From Norana najaformis (Eukaryota > Annelida > Clitellata > Crassiclitellata > Hormogastridae), in contig OZ029922.1 in the NCBI GenBank assembly GCA_964023275.1, forward strand, positions 2,479,034 to 2,543,033: a stretch of DNA of 64,000 nucleotides. Reading direction: 5' to 3'. This document shows positions 10,926-20,132 of the stretch, in pieces. A program made the translations under genes and the position numbers. How positions within the stretch are numbered: position 1 is the first letter of the stretch; each line of letters begins with the position of its first letter. The notes beneath the pieces were generated by a model, which worked only from the letters and a program-made list of their open reading frames with translations, was not told the DNA's origin and made no database searches.

Positions 10926-12629
10926 ATGGCTACTTCCAGACGGAGCTGCATTAACCATCCAGACATATTCTGCTACATTTGTGGGGAATACACACTAAAA
11001 GCAAACAGGAAACCGATTTCTGAGTTTGTAAAAAGAGCATATGTAGGTTATTTTGGTGTCAAACTTGGAGATCAAGATAAGCAATGGGCTCCTCATACAG
11101 TATGCAAAACTTGTATTGAACAATTGCGCCACTGGACAATTGGAAAGAGAAGCTGCCTGAAATTTGGTGTACCGATGGTTTGGAGGGAACAGAGAAACCA
11201 CTTCGACGACTGTTACTTTTGTATGGTTAATATCATAGGCATCAATCGAAATAATCGTCACAAGTTGTCTTACCCTGATATACCTTCAGCCAGGAGACCT
11301 GTTCCGCATTCGGATATTGTACCAGTTCCACCTTTTCGCGAACTACCTCAGCTCTCAGACGATGAGACTTGCATGTCCAATATCGGACAAGATGACGAAA
11401 GTGAAGAAAGTGGGGGCAGTGACAGTGATTTCCAATCAACTTCACACAGTGAACGTTTTGACCAAAAAGAGTTGAGTGATCTGATCAGGGACTTAAATCT
11501 TTCCAAAGAGTCCTCTGAATTGCTTGCGTCCAGACTAAAGGAAAAGAATGCACTTCAGCCTGGAACAAAAATTACAATTTATAGAAACAGAGAAAAGGAT
11601 TTGCTGCCATTCTTTACCGAAGACAACAACCTAGTATTCTGTAATGACATCAGCAACTTATTGAAGAAAATTGGTCTGTCGGATTACAGCCCAGATGAGT
11701 GGCGTCTTTTTATCGACAGTTCAAAACGTAGTCTGAAATGTGTGCTTTTAAATAACGGCAACAAATTTGGTTCTATTCCAATCGGTCACTCCACCAGGAT
11801 GAAAGAAGAGTACAATGCCATCTCTTTAGTACTGGAAAAGATAAAATACAAAGAACATCAATGGGTAATTTGTGTAGACTTGAAGATGGTAAATTTCCTC
11901 CTTGGTCAAAAAAGTGGCTACACAAAGTATCCCTGCTTTTTGTGTCTTTGGGACAGTAGAGCCAAGCATGAACATTGGACAAGAAAAGATTGGCCTTCGA
12001 GGAAAGACATGGTGGTTGGAGCTCAAAATGTAATCAAGGAATCTTTGGTGGCACGAGATAGGATCATACTGCCACCACTACATATAAAGCTAGGCCTGAT
12101 GAAACAATTTGTCAGGGCTTTGAATAAAGAAGGTTCATGCTTCGAATACATAGTACACAAGTTACCAGGAATTACAATGGAAAAATTGAAGGCTGGAATC
12201 TTCGATGGTCCACAGATCAGGCAACTTATGAATGACCCACTTTTCATACCATCAATGAATGAAATCGAATCTTGTGCCTGGTCTTCCTTTGTTCTTGTAA
12301 CTAAAAATTTTCTTGGCAACAAGAAGGCAGACAATTATGCACAACTAGTAGAGGATATGCTTCTTCATTTCAACAAGCTTGGCTGCAACATGAGCATTAA
12401 AGTCCATTATCTCCACAGTCACTTAGATCGCTTTCCAGAGAATCTTGGTGACTTCAGCGAAGAGCAAGGTGAAAGATTTCACCAAGACATCAAAACAATG
12501 GAAAATCGATATCAAGGAAGATGGGATGCACACATGATGGCAGACTATTGCTGGAATATTATGCGCGATTGTTCCGGCAGATGCCACACTCGGAAATCGT
12601 ACAAAAGGAGCTTCTTCGGTGTCGAATGA
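10926..12629 (+). CDS. Chapaev3-like transposase
   Basis: A 567-residue open frame, probably the DNA-cutting and strand-transfer enzyme of the surrounding element. The N-terminus has Cys pairs C16/C19, C60/C63 and C96/C99, suggesting zinc-binding DNA recognition, and the block M-V-W-R-E-Q-R-N-H-F-D-D-C-Y-F-C is one I remember from a multicopy, intronless invertebrate family. An acidic Ser-rich linker covers about 140-185. The C-terminal part contains W-V-I-C-V-D (Asp318), C337/C340 in Y-P-C-F-L-C, L-H-I-K-L-G (386), and E-E-Q-G-E-R-F-H (Glu516), followed by R-Y-Q-G-R-W. Asp318 and Glu516 are candidates for members of an RNase H-fold catalytic triad; this is inference. A pyrimidine stretch ending TTTTTAG at about 10884 may be a 3' splice site before the start. 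No frameshift or stop is seen. Confidence 0.8.
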   Translation: MATSRRSCINHPDIFCYICGEYTLKANRKPISEFVKRAYVGYFGVKLGDQDKQWAPHTVCKTCIEQLRHWTIGKRSCLKFGVPMVWREQRNHFDDCYFCMVNIIGINRNNRHKLSYPDIPSARRPVPHSDIVPVPPFRELPQLSDDETCMSNIGQDDESEESGGSDSDFQSTSHSERFDQKELSDLIRDLNLSKESSELLASRLKEKNALQPGTKITIYRNREKDLLPFFTEDNNLVFCNDISNLLKKIGLSDYSPDEWRLFIDSSKRSLKCVLLNNGNKFGSIPIGHSTRMKEEYNAISLVLEKIKYKEHQWVICVDLKMVNFLLGQKSGYTKYPCFLCLWDSRAKHEHWTRKDWPSRKDMVVGAQNVIKESLVARDRIILPPLHIKLGLMKQFVRALNKEGSCFEYIVHKLPGITMEKLKAGIFDGPQIRQLMNDPLFIPSMNEIESCAWSSFVLVTKNFLGNKKADNYAQLVEDMLLHFNKLGCNMSIKVHYLHSHLDRFPENLGDFSEEQGERFHQDIKTMENRYQGRWDAHMMADYCWNIMRDCSGRCHTRKSYKRSFFGVE

Positions 12630-12821
12630 CTTGAAATTTTTATAACAAACTTGTTCTGTTTGGTATCATATAAGTACAGTTTCAGGTACTACCATTTTCT
12701 TTTAAGTATTTGTATTATTATGTTTATTTAGTGTATCACATAATAAATTGAGCACTACATAATTATAGCTATAGCCTTATGTTTTATGGGCGAGCAGAGG
12801 CAAGGACTGGTATATGGCATA

Positions 12822-12945
12822 ATGTTCTATATCTCGAAAACTAGACCTGCTGGAAGAAAACTGGTGCCTTTTCTGGAATCAGCAGGTCAAATATACCCAG
12901 AAACAGTTCTAACATTTGAGGCAACAAATTATGTGTTGGCCAGTG
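12822..12945 (-). repeat. Right terminal inverted repeat
   Basis: Reverse complement of the left end; TGTTGGCCAGTG closes the element. Homology is mosaic inside but perfect over the outer 12 bp. Confidence 0.85.
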
Positions 12946-13029
12946 TAATCAGAACCAGTGGGGGCAAATTACCTATGGGCAGCAGTGAACTGTGTGGAAA
13001 ATATCAATACTCATTTAGAAGACATTTCT

Positions 13030-13635
13030 GAACCAGTGGGACAAGATACCCTCCTTTCCCTACCTACCTCACCACGCGTGAAACGACTGGCGACAGTTAT
13101 CTTCCGACAATCACTGTCACAAACACAATCTTCTATCAGCTGGCTTCAACGGCCGCAGCTTCAGTTCGAATTGCTTACAATTTCCATCAAACTAATTAAA
13201 TGAATTAAATCGACGCAGGAATTCTTCCGTATTCTTACATCGGTGACGTAAACTGATGCGAGTTGGAATCGACGTTGTCACCCAGTCTCCCCCAAGAATT
13301 GCTTTTGCGCCAATTCCCTTGCTTAATTGTTTCGGCGTCTTGTTTGGCCGAGCATTGCAGAGTTGTTCCGCCCTGAAAGATGGCATCTTATCTGCGAGGC
13401 GGATGCACCGCAATAACTCATCGCTGATAAAGTAGAACTCTTGCGTAAATCTCGGACTTTCGGTCTCGCGCCGAGATGTTGTCTTGACCCGTATGACCTA
13501 TCAAAAGGAGGAGGAGTTTGGCCTTAGCCCGGACTGCGATTAATTGTCTGATAAGTAGGCGGTCCTCATCGAAGTCTTGCCGATCACGTCGCATTGATTC
13601 AGACGTGGCATCGGTTGCCTATAGGCTACGTCCTC
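13030..13635. other. No recognisable feature
   Basis: Only short open frames, without motifs, on either strand. Confidence 0.45.
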
Positions 13636-13637
13636 AG

Positions 13638-13750
13638 CGACACGGCGGTCTGATCGGCAGCGCGCTTAATCTGCAATCCAACGAATACGGGTTTGAGTCT
13701 GCAGAGAGGACTCCGAGTAACGACCCTGGACAAGTTCTTCGTGCACACTT
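13638..13750 (+). repeat. tRNA-SINE family S2
   Basis: GGTCTGATCGGCAGCGCGC resembles an A box and ACGGGTTTGAGTC a B box. The body GAGTAACGACCCTGGACAAG matches copies at 62935 and 54830. It is joined directly to a family A LINE tail at about 13745. Confidence 0.65.
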
Positions 13751-13885
13751 ATCGCTGTCATCTGGAACCGAACCATTCCTGTCTATCGATTTCGTTTTGA
13801 CTGAGCGTCTATGAATAAGTTGGTTCTCCCGACTTAGCTTTTGTTGGACGTTGTAGAAATCTCGAGCTTACGATTACGATATAAA
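13745..13885 (+). repeat. CR1/L2 family A, 3' terminal piece
   Basis: Contains CTATCGATTTCGTTTTGACTG, then GTAGAAATCTCGAGCTTACG with a TTACGAT tail. It is a terminal copy of the family found at 19435, 27862, 35194 and 55765. Confidence 0.65.
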
Positions 13886-14019
13886 TATACTGGAACGCAT
13901 GGGCGGAACTCATTTCGGGTGGGAGTTCGCTCAGCAGGATCGATCCCGAAATCGTTAGATTACAGACGAAGCGCACTACCGAATGAACCATCCTGGGGGC
14001 CCTGCCAAACCAGGCTAGG

Positions 14020-14235
14020 TTTGATCTATTCTATAGACTTCTATAGCGCCGTTATCATAATGCCCCTGGCTTCAGTCAGTCGACGATCACTTCAAGCCAA
14101 AATTGCAATCAAAATCATAATCCGTTGGAGAATCCGAGTGGAATTCCGATAGGTCTGAGAAACCAGAAGACAGGCTACGGTGTGTAGCAACGCAGAGCAA
14201 GTTGAAACAGTTGAGTTTTAAGTTTAGGCCGGAAT
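14020..14235 (-). repeat. CR1/L2 family B, 3' piece
   Basis: The plus strand shows the inverted family B end (CTTCTATAGCGCCGTTATCAT), followed by the complement of its body (GGAATTCCGATAGGTCTGAG, CAGGCTACGG). Confidence 0.65.
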
Positions 14236-14839
14236 GACATCACAGATTAGACGCAACAACAGACAACAGAATTACAACAACTGTTGATTAAATGAGCTGA
14301 ATCGTCAAATTGTGACTTAGAACAACTGAGATCGATCAGACAACCGATTCCTTTGAAACACGAAATCTCATACAACTGATACAACTTCGATGGAATACAG
14401 ATTAAACGAGCTGCAACATCAAGTCATAGCATTAGAACAATCGTGATAGAGATCCAGCCAACAAATCGAAAACACGAGCATTCATTCAGTCGAAAAATTC
14501 GCTGCGTCGGCATTCGTCCATTAGATGAATGCGACTCTGTTTTTCTGCGAATGAGACGAATTACAGTCGACAATCGACCGCTCGAAGGCAGCTTAATGAA
14601 GGATGAAAAGATCACCAAGGTTACAGTCTGCCTCAGCCTCTGCAGCTGAGATTAATGGAACCACAAGCCACGCAACACTGATCTGCTTTTCTATTTTCCG
14701 CCAAAGTGGCGTTCGTTCCTGAATGCCAAGGAAAAGGCACTGGCCATTGTTCATTGCGTTCTGCTTTGGTAATGAGTTTCAGCGGATTCCTCGGAACGTG
14801 CCAATCTTTCAGTCGCGACTGAGGCGCGGTTTCCACGGT

Positions 14840-15170
14840 TTAAGAGCATCCGTCTTTGCCGCTCAGAGAGCCAGGTGGCGACGCTCTGTTCGTTTTAGAA
14901 GCTTGTAAGCTCTACAGATGTCGGGAAGAGTTGCAGAATTATTTGCAAGGCTTAAGCGTATCTCTCTTTGCCACTCAGTCCGCCAGGTGGCTCTGCTCTA
15001 ACTATGTTAGACGTTAGTACGTTTGAGATATGTCAGGGAGAAACTACAGAATTGTTCCCACGACTTAAGCACATCTCTTTTCCGCTCAGTCCGCCAGGTG
15101 GCTCTGCTCTGTCCGTTTTAGAAACCAGTAAGCTCAATGGATTCCACAGACTACAGAACAATTTCCTTGG
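14840..15170 (+). repeat. 111-bp tandem repeat with CTCF-like core
   Basis: Three units share CTTAAGCRYATCT, CGCTCAGTCCGCCAGGTGGC and CTCTG...GTTTTAGA. The CCAGGTGGC cores start at 14871, 14983 and 15094, 112 and 111 bp apart. CCGCCAGGTGGC agrees with the central CTCF recognition pattern (CCANNAGRKGGC with flexible edges). The first unit is the most diverged. Confidence 0.65.
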
Positions 15171-15184
15171 TTTGAGCTTCATTT

Positions 15185-15345
15185 GGTAGCGGCGTTAAGC
15201 TGGGAAGTAAACGGCAAGCCCTGCGATGCACTGGCCCCGCGTCCAGGATCGTGGAATACGTCCGCTGCCGCCGTAGGGCCTTGGAGCAGATAATGAACTT
15301 CTCCCCACTTTCCACTCTGGGATATGGGAGCTTCAAATACTTACT
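15185..15345 (+). repeat. SINE body (family S4)
   Basis: The phrase TTAAGCTGGGAAGTAAACGG, then CCTGCGATGCACTGGCCCC and GTCCAGGATCGTGG, matches the region after the tRNA-like head at 56434-56650. The head is missing here. Confidence 0.6.
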
Positions 15346-15354
15346 TTACTTACT

Positions 15355-15552
15355 TTGGATGTCATTCAGGTCTAAACTAAAGACGCATCTCTTTCAACTT
15401 GCTTATCCATCGTAGCCTGGGTTCTGGTATCTCTGACAAGCCGGCTTCTCCAACGGAACATGCTTTTGGATTGCGATTTTGAAGCGACCATCGACTGATG
15501 CCTTTAGCATTATGACAACGGCTCTATAGAATTTTTTAGATTAGATTAGACC
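15355..15552 (+). mobile_element. CR1/L2 family B, 3' end
   Basis: Begins CATTCAGGTCTAAACTAAAG (the S-K-L-K-T codons), continues through CGGCTTCTCCAACGGA and ends GGCTCTATAGAATTTTTTAG with an AGATT tail. Confidence 0.7.
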
Positions 15553-15589
15553 GTTTAGATCAAGACTATAATCTAATGTCCTTCTTCCG

Positions 15590-15720
15590 TTTCCAGGGGC
15601 CTCGCACATCTTGACTGCGTGTTTCCGTTTGATGGATCGTGATTTTGGAATGCCATGATTGATGACTTGTGCATTACGATAGAGGCGCTAAAGAAGTTTC
15701 AGGATTAGATTAGATTATGC
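15590..15720 (+). repeat. Family B fragment
   Basis: Diverged copy with GATTGATGACTTGTGCATTACG, GAGGCGCTAAAGAAGTTTC and an AGATT tail. Confidence 0.5.
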
Positions 15721-15724
15721 ACCA

Positions 15725-15825
15725 TCTTTTACTGCCGCTCAGTCCGCCAGGTGACCGTGTCCGTGCGTTTTAGAAGCTAGTCGTCTAGACAGACGTCAGA
15801 AAGAAACCAGGAGTTTTTGGCAATA
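15725..15825 (+). repeat. Isolated unit of the 111-bp repeat
   Basis: Carries CGCTCAGTCCGCCAGGTGAC and GTGCGTTTTAGAAGC. It is split from the main array by SINE and LINE pieces, which probably inserted into an originally longer array. Confidence 0.55.
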
Positions 15826-15887
15826 AAATGTGAAACCTTATTCGGAGAATTTGATTTGAGAAACTGAACGACAGAGAGCGGTGAAGG

Positions 15888-15985
15888 GTGACTGACTGAC
15901 TGACTGGCTGATTCTCTGTATAACTGACTGACTGATTGAGTGACTAACTGACTTACTGCCTGCCTGTCTTCCTGACTGACTAGAT
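15888..15985. repeat. ACTG tetranucleotide repeat
   Basis: Degenerate CTGA/CTGC units. Confidence 0.8.
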
Positions 15986-16334
15986 GGCAGATGCAATAGT
16001 CCTAGCGCGTTAAAGACAGAAACGCAGACAGAGAAACTGAGACAAACAAACAAAGACAAACAAGCAGAGACAAATACAGACACTTACACTGACGGAAGCG
16101 AAGACGATGTTTGCCTTTAGTCAGGGTCAGATCACGCAACCCATTCCTTGCGCTGGGTAACTGATTAGATAAGAACCTCTCGTCTTATTATCATCCACGA
16201 AGGCAAGGCCCTATATCATGGCCTTAGAAATCCCCGCCAAGTCTGGCCTTGCGCACCGTCTCCCTCCCTTCTTTCTGCATTCCTCGATGGTATGCCTGGC
16301 ATCAATTCTGTACTGACTGTAAACTATTTAGCAT

Positions 16335-16600
16335 GCTAATCTAAACTCTTGCCAGAATAACGACAATCATCCGACCCATCCTATGAACTGACCAACACTT
16401 CACCCCTTGCAATTTCTGCACAGGTCTTTCACTCAAAACTGAAAACATTCCTCTTCCACAAATCCTATCCTTATTCCTCCTCTCCCCCTCGCCTCTGTCG
16501 CCGCTCCAATTCTGAACACAATACACCCTAACCGTCTGACTATCTACCTGCCTACCCCTATAGAAATCTCGAGTTCACGATTCCGGTAAGGCCTAAAGAG
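16335..16600 (+). mobile_element. CR1/L2 family A, 3' end
   Basis: Translates to V-F-H-S-K-L-K-T-F-L-F-H-K-S-Y-P, the CR1/L2 ORF2 C-terminus. It ends CCCTATAGAAATCTCGAGTTCACG, so the usual GTTTTGACTGAGCGC block is deleted. Confidence 0.65.
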
Positions 16601-16840
16601 ACATTCCATCCAACTACAACTGAACACAACTTGTCTCCACCCTTTGTACAGGCTGCAGGGAGGGTGCAGCATTAGAACATTTAACCAAAGTAAACATCAA
16701 GACACCTCGACGCCTGAGCTCAAAATCACTAGGTACAGGTCAGACGTCAGGAGGCCAATTACGCGGCTCAACTGTTGACCTGAAACCAGAGGCCAGGCCT
16801 CGAGGCCTATCATCGTTGAAAGATACATAGAAACGTCGAT

Positions 16841-16897
<57 letters not shown>
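16841..16897. repeat. GACA tetranucleotide array
   Basis: Essentially perfect GACA/ACAG repeat of about 57 bp. Confidence 0.95.
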
Positions 16898-17449
16898 TGA
16901 ACGGCCACCCGTCATTTAACCAGAAAATGTCCAGCTGTGCAAATGACAGCATAAAGTGCTTCAGTCATTCGAAAGCGGAGAGATTTGTATCGGGCACCAT
17001 CGCGCAGAAGTGAATTGTCAGACTGAGATGACAGACCGGAATTCGAACTCCAAACACGAGGCAAACGCATTATTAATCAACCAATGCGCCACCAATATAA
17101 TATTTACAATACTTGCTAATAATACTAATTACTATAAAAGTATTAATAAAGTGTTATAATACTATTATAATAAAATACTAATAATATTCTAATATTTACA
17201 ACACTACTAACTACTATAAGTCTAATTAAGAATACTAACTGAACATACTGATTATAATAGCAATTACTAGTAACGATACAGTACTTACTAATCGGCTTAC
17301 TTAGTAGCTTCGCTGGTTGCTTTGATGTCATCGTTCAAATGAAATCGACAGAGACTTTTCTCGTTCTTCGAACATCATTCACCGGCAGATGAACTTGCCA
17401 TACTTATGATATCATTTTGCTAGCGATGACCACCTTTGAGACATCCTCG

Positions 17450-17480
17450 TAAAGCGCTATATAAATTTCTGGATACACAC
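17450..17480. repeat. GCGCTATATAAAT end motif
   Basis: AAAGCGCTATATAAATTTCTG resembles the shared 3' end found on LINE and SINE copies across the window. Confidence 0.4.
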
Positions 17481-17749
17481 ATATATACGCCGACTCTAGG
17501 CACAGACTTTTCAACCATACGGCTAACCCATCGAAACGAAGATGTCAGTTATCTGCTCAGCTGCAGCAGCAGCAGCAACGTTTCTGGCCTCTGGTGAAGC
17601 CGAAGCATCAATGCCTGAAGCTGTTTCGGCAGCTTTGGCTGCGCAGGAGGACTTTATATAGCGCTTTATAGTCGGACTCTTTCAAAAGTATTCGAAATAA
17701 GTAGATAATATAATTGTAGTACAGTGTAGTGCCGGCGTAGTATATGGTA

Positions 17750-18060
17750 TCAGGTCAATAACCCCTCGGCAATAACCCTCGATCAATAACCCTTGGCCAA
17801 TAATTCTCTGGCTAATAACCTCCGGTCAAACACCCCTGGACAATTAGCCCACTTCGAATTAAACTTCCTGGCAATAATCCTCATAGACAATAACACTACA
17901 CACAACAACACCACAGACAATAACACCATAGACGATAACACCATAGACAATAACACCATAGACGATAGCACCATAGACAATAACACATAGACAATAACAC
18001 CATAGACAATAACATCATAGACAATAACCCCTAGAAAAATAACCCCCAGTTAAAAACTCT
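17750..18060. repeat. CAATAACACCATAGA minisatellite
   Basis: Units of about 18 bp (GACAATAACACCATAGAC), flanked by looser GGCCAATAACCCT versions. Asn/Thr open frames come from it. Confidence 0.9.
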
Positions 18061-18069
18061 CTGGCCAGT

Positions 18070-19430
18070 AACCTCCAAAATTCATCTACATGCATATATA
18101 AAATATTAACATATTTAAAATATGATAATACAGATTAAAGGAAGTAATGATGAATTTACTCATAAAGCATAAAGTTAAGAATATTCTGTTATGACGAACT
18201 AATAAGTGTACATCAAAAGCTGGCTTGTTGAAACACGAAAAAACTGCTATAGTGTGATTTCAGTTTATTTACATAAAAATGAATGTAATCCAGTTTACGA
18301 AACCGTATCTGTTGGATTTTATTACAACAAGTATTTACAGTATTAGGTCTGCTACGGCGGTGACCGCTCAGTTTGTCTATAGTCAATTTCGCAACCAAAT
18401 CGTTGGTAATTTGAGAGACACGATGAAGCTGAATTTGAGGAATTTAAAGTAGTTAAGAGATATCTAAGACATAAGTCTAAAATGTTGAGTTAGCACTAAA
18501 CCATTGGGCTCCATTTAAGTGGTCAACTGAATCCATAGATAAACCACCGGCCGATTACATCATTACCGGATGCAATTCTGGATGTCGGATCGACTGATAG
18601 TCTGATAACAAGTAGAAAGCTGATCTGTAGTCTTCTTTTCATGAGTATGTAACATTCCTCCAGTCAAATTATAACAGGAAGGGGGGGGGACTTCTGGCCA
18701 GGGGTCATTACCCTAGAACCGTAACGTATTGTCGTGTAGTGTCGCCCAGTTAACACAGTGTATTGTATTCATTTATATTCCGCTTGTATTGTTTTGCAAT
18801 TTGTGTGTTGTATTCTAGTATAGTATACTTTCCGCTCTGGTGTATTGTAGGCCTGCATCTTATTATCTTCATTTACTTGATCTCGGCATATAATTTGGAC
18901 GGCAGATATAGTCGATACTTCTCTCACGTACAGTCAACACACAACGGTTGTGAACCGAATTCTAAAGCTAACGAATGCAGCACAAATATGAAACCATAAC
19001 TCAGTCCCTCACTTAAGCTGGTTCAGAGATAGACTTCCCTTTAAATGCCATAGATAAAAACAGACCGGGATCTCCACGCAAATGACAACATTAAGTATGA
19101 AACATGTAGTCCATTCTCGCTGATATTGCATGGAGTATGTTAATGGCTTGTTTTGGTTCCGAACGACAAACACGTTTAGTCCAACAGACATCGTTGTGGA
19201 ACATATACACAGGCCATAAGCCTACTCATTTGTTGTGGAGTTATATTGTTTTCTATTTAATGTAATTCTAGTCTGGTAACTTCTATAGACTTAAGATATC
19301 ACGGTAGATCTCATGACTTTGCCTTCCCATAGATTTCCGCCTCTGACAAGAAAACGCAGTTATTTCATCCATGGTCATTTTGCTCCGCGGAGAAGCTTCA
19401 GTAGAAGACAGATAGCAAATAAGTGGCCTT
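18070..19430. other. Non-coding DNA
   Basis: AT-rich; a G run at about 18682-18689. No recognised exon or element. Confidence 0.5.
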
Positions 19431-19695
19431 CCTCTCAAAACTGAAAACATTCCTCTTTCACAGATCCTATCCTGACTCCCCTTCTTCCTCTAATCTCTCT
19501 TTCCGCTCCAATCCCAAACATCACCCACCGTAGCTGCCACGCTGTCTCCCTGCCTGACTTCTGGATCTTGACCTGGATCCGAACCCTCTGCCTATAGATT
19601 TTGTTTTGACTGAGAGCCTGTGAATAAGCTCGTTCCAGTGACGTGGCTTTCGTTGGGACCTGTAGAAATCTCGGGATCACGATTACGATTCACTA
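19430..19695 (+). mobile_element. CR1/L2 family A, 3' end
   Basis: Encodes the S-K-L-K-T-F-L-F type terminus (CTCAAAACTGAAAACATTCC), then ATAGATTTTGTTTTGACTGAG and GTAGAAATCTCGGGATCACG with a GATTACGATT tail. Confidence 0.75.
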
Positions 19696-20132
19696 AATAC
19701 GGACAATTTCGCATACTCTGTGCTATTTTCTTGTCTATGCACAACAGTTTCCTCCAGATCCAAGCTCTCGCATACTCTTTGGTCCTCCTGCATCCTTTGC
19801 AGATCAAGCTCGCGCAATCTAACTTCCTGTTCCAGCTTCCAGATTTCCAGCTCATCCCTACGTTTCCGTTCTTGAAATGCCAGCGCCACTACTTCCTGCC
19901 TCTGCAGTTTCATCCTGCCGCTTCCTATCATCAACTTCTTCCAACCGTTTCCTTTCTTACACCTCCTGAATCATTCTCGTCTCCACTTTAGCTTCAGCCA
20001 GTCTCCCGTTCTCGAAGGTTCGTAAACTCTCTGACTCATAACCCAGCTCCTGACAAATCTTGATCCACTCCTGGGTTTCGGCCGCCATGCGTAATAGTTA
20101 ACGAATAACTATCATACGAATATAACTGAGCT

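Larger units (their letters stand above)
10319..12948 (+). mobile_element. CMC-superfamily DNA transposon, best fit Chapaev3
   Basis: The element runs 10322-12945. Its ends are perfect inverted copies of CACTGGCCAACA, and a 3-bp direct TAA lies outside each end (10319-10321, 12946-12948), which reads as the target duplication. The terminal inverted repeats extend inward imperfectly for about 125 bp. CAC termini with 3-bp TWA duplications are what I recall for Chapaev3 in the CACTA-Mirage-Chapaev group; 3-bp duplications also occur in CACTA elements. One long intact ORF (10926-12629) fills the middle. Intact coding and both ends mean this copy could be recent, though the inner repeats have diverged. 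Confidence 0.85.
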
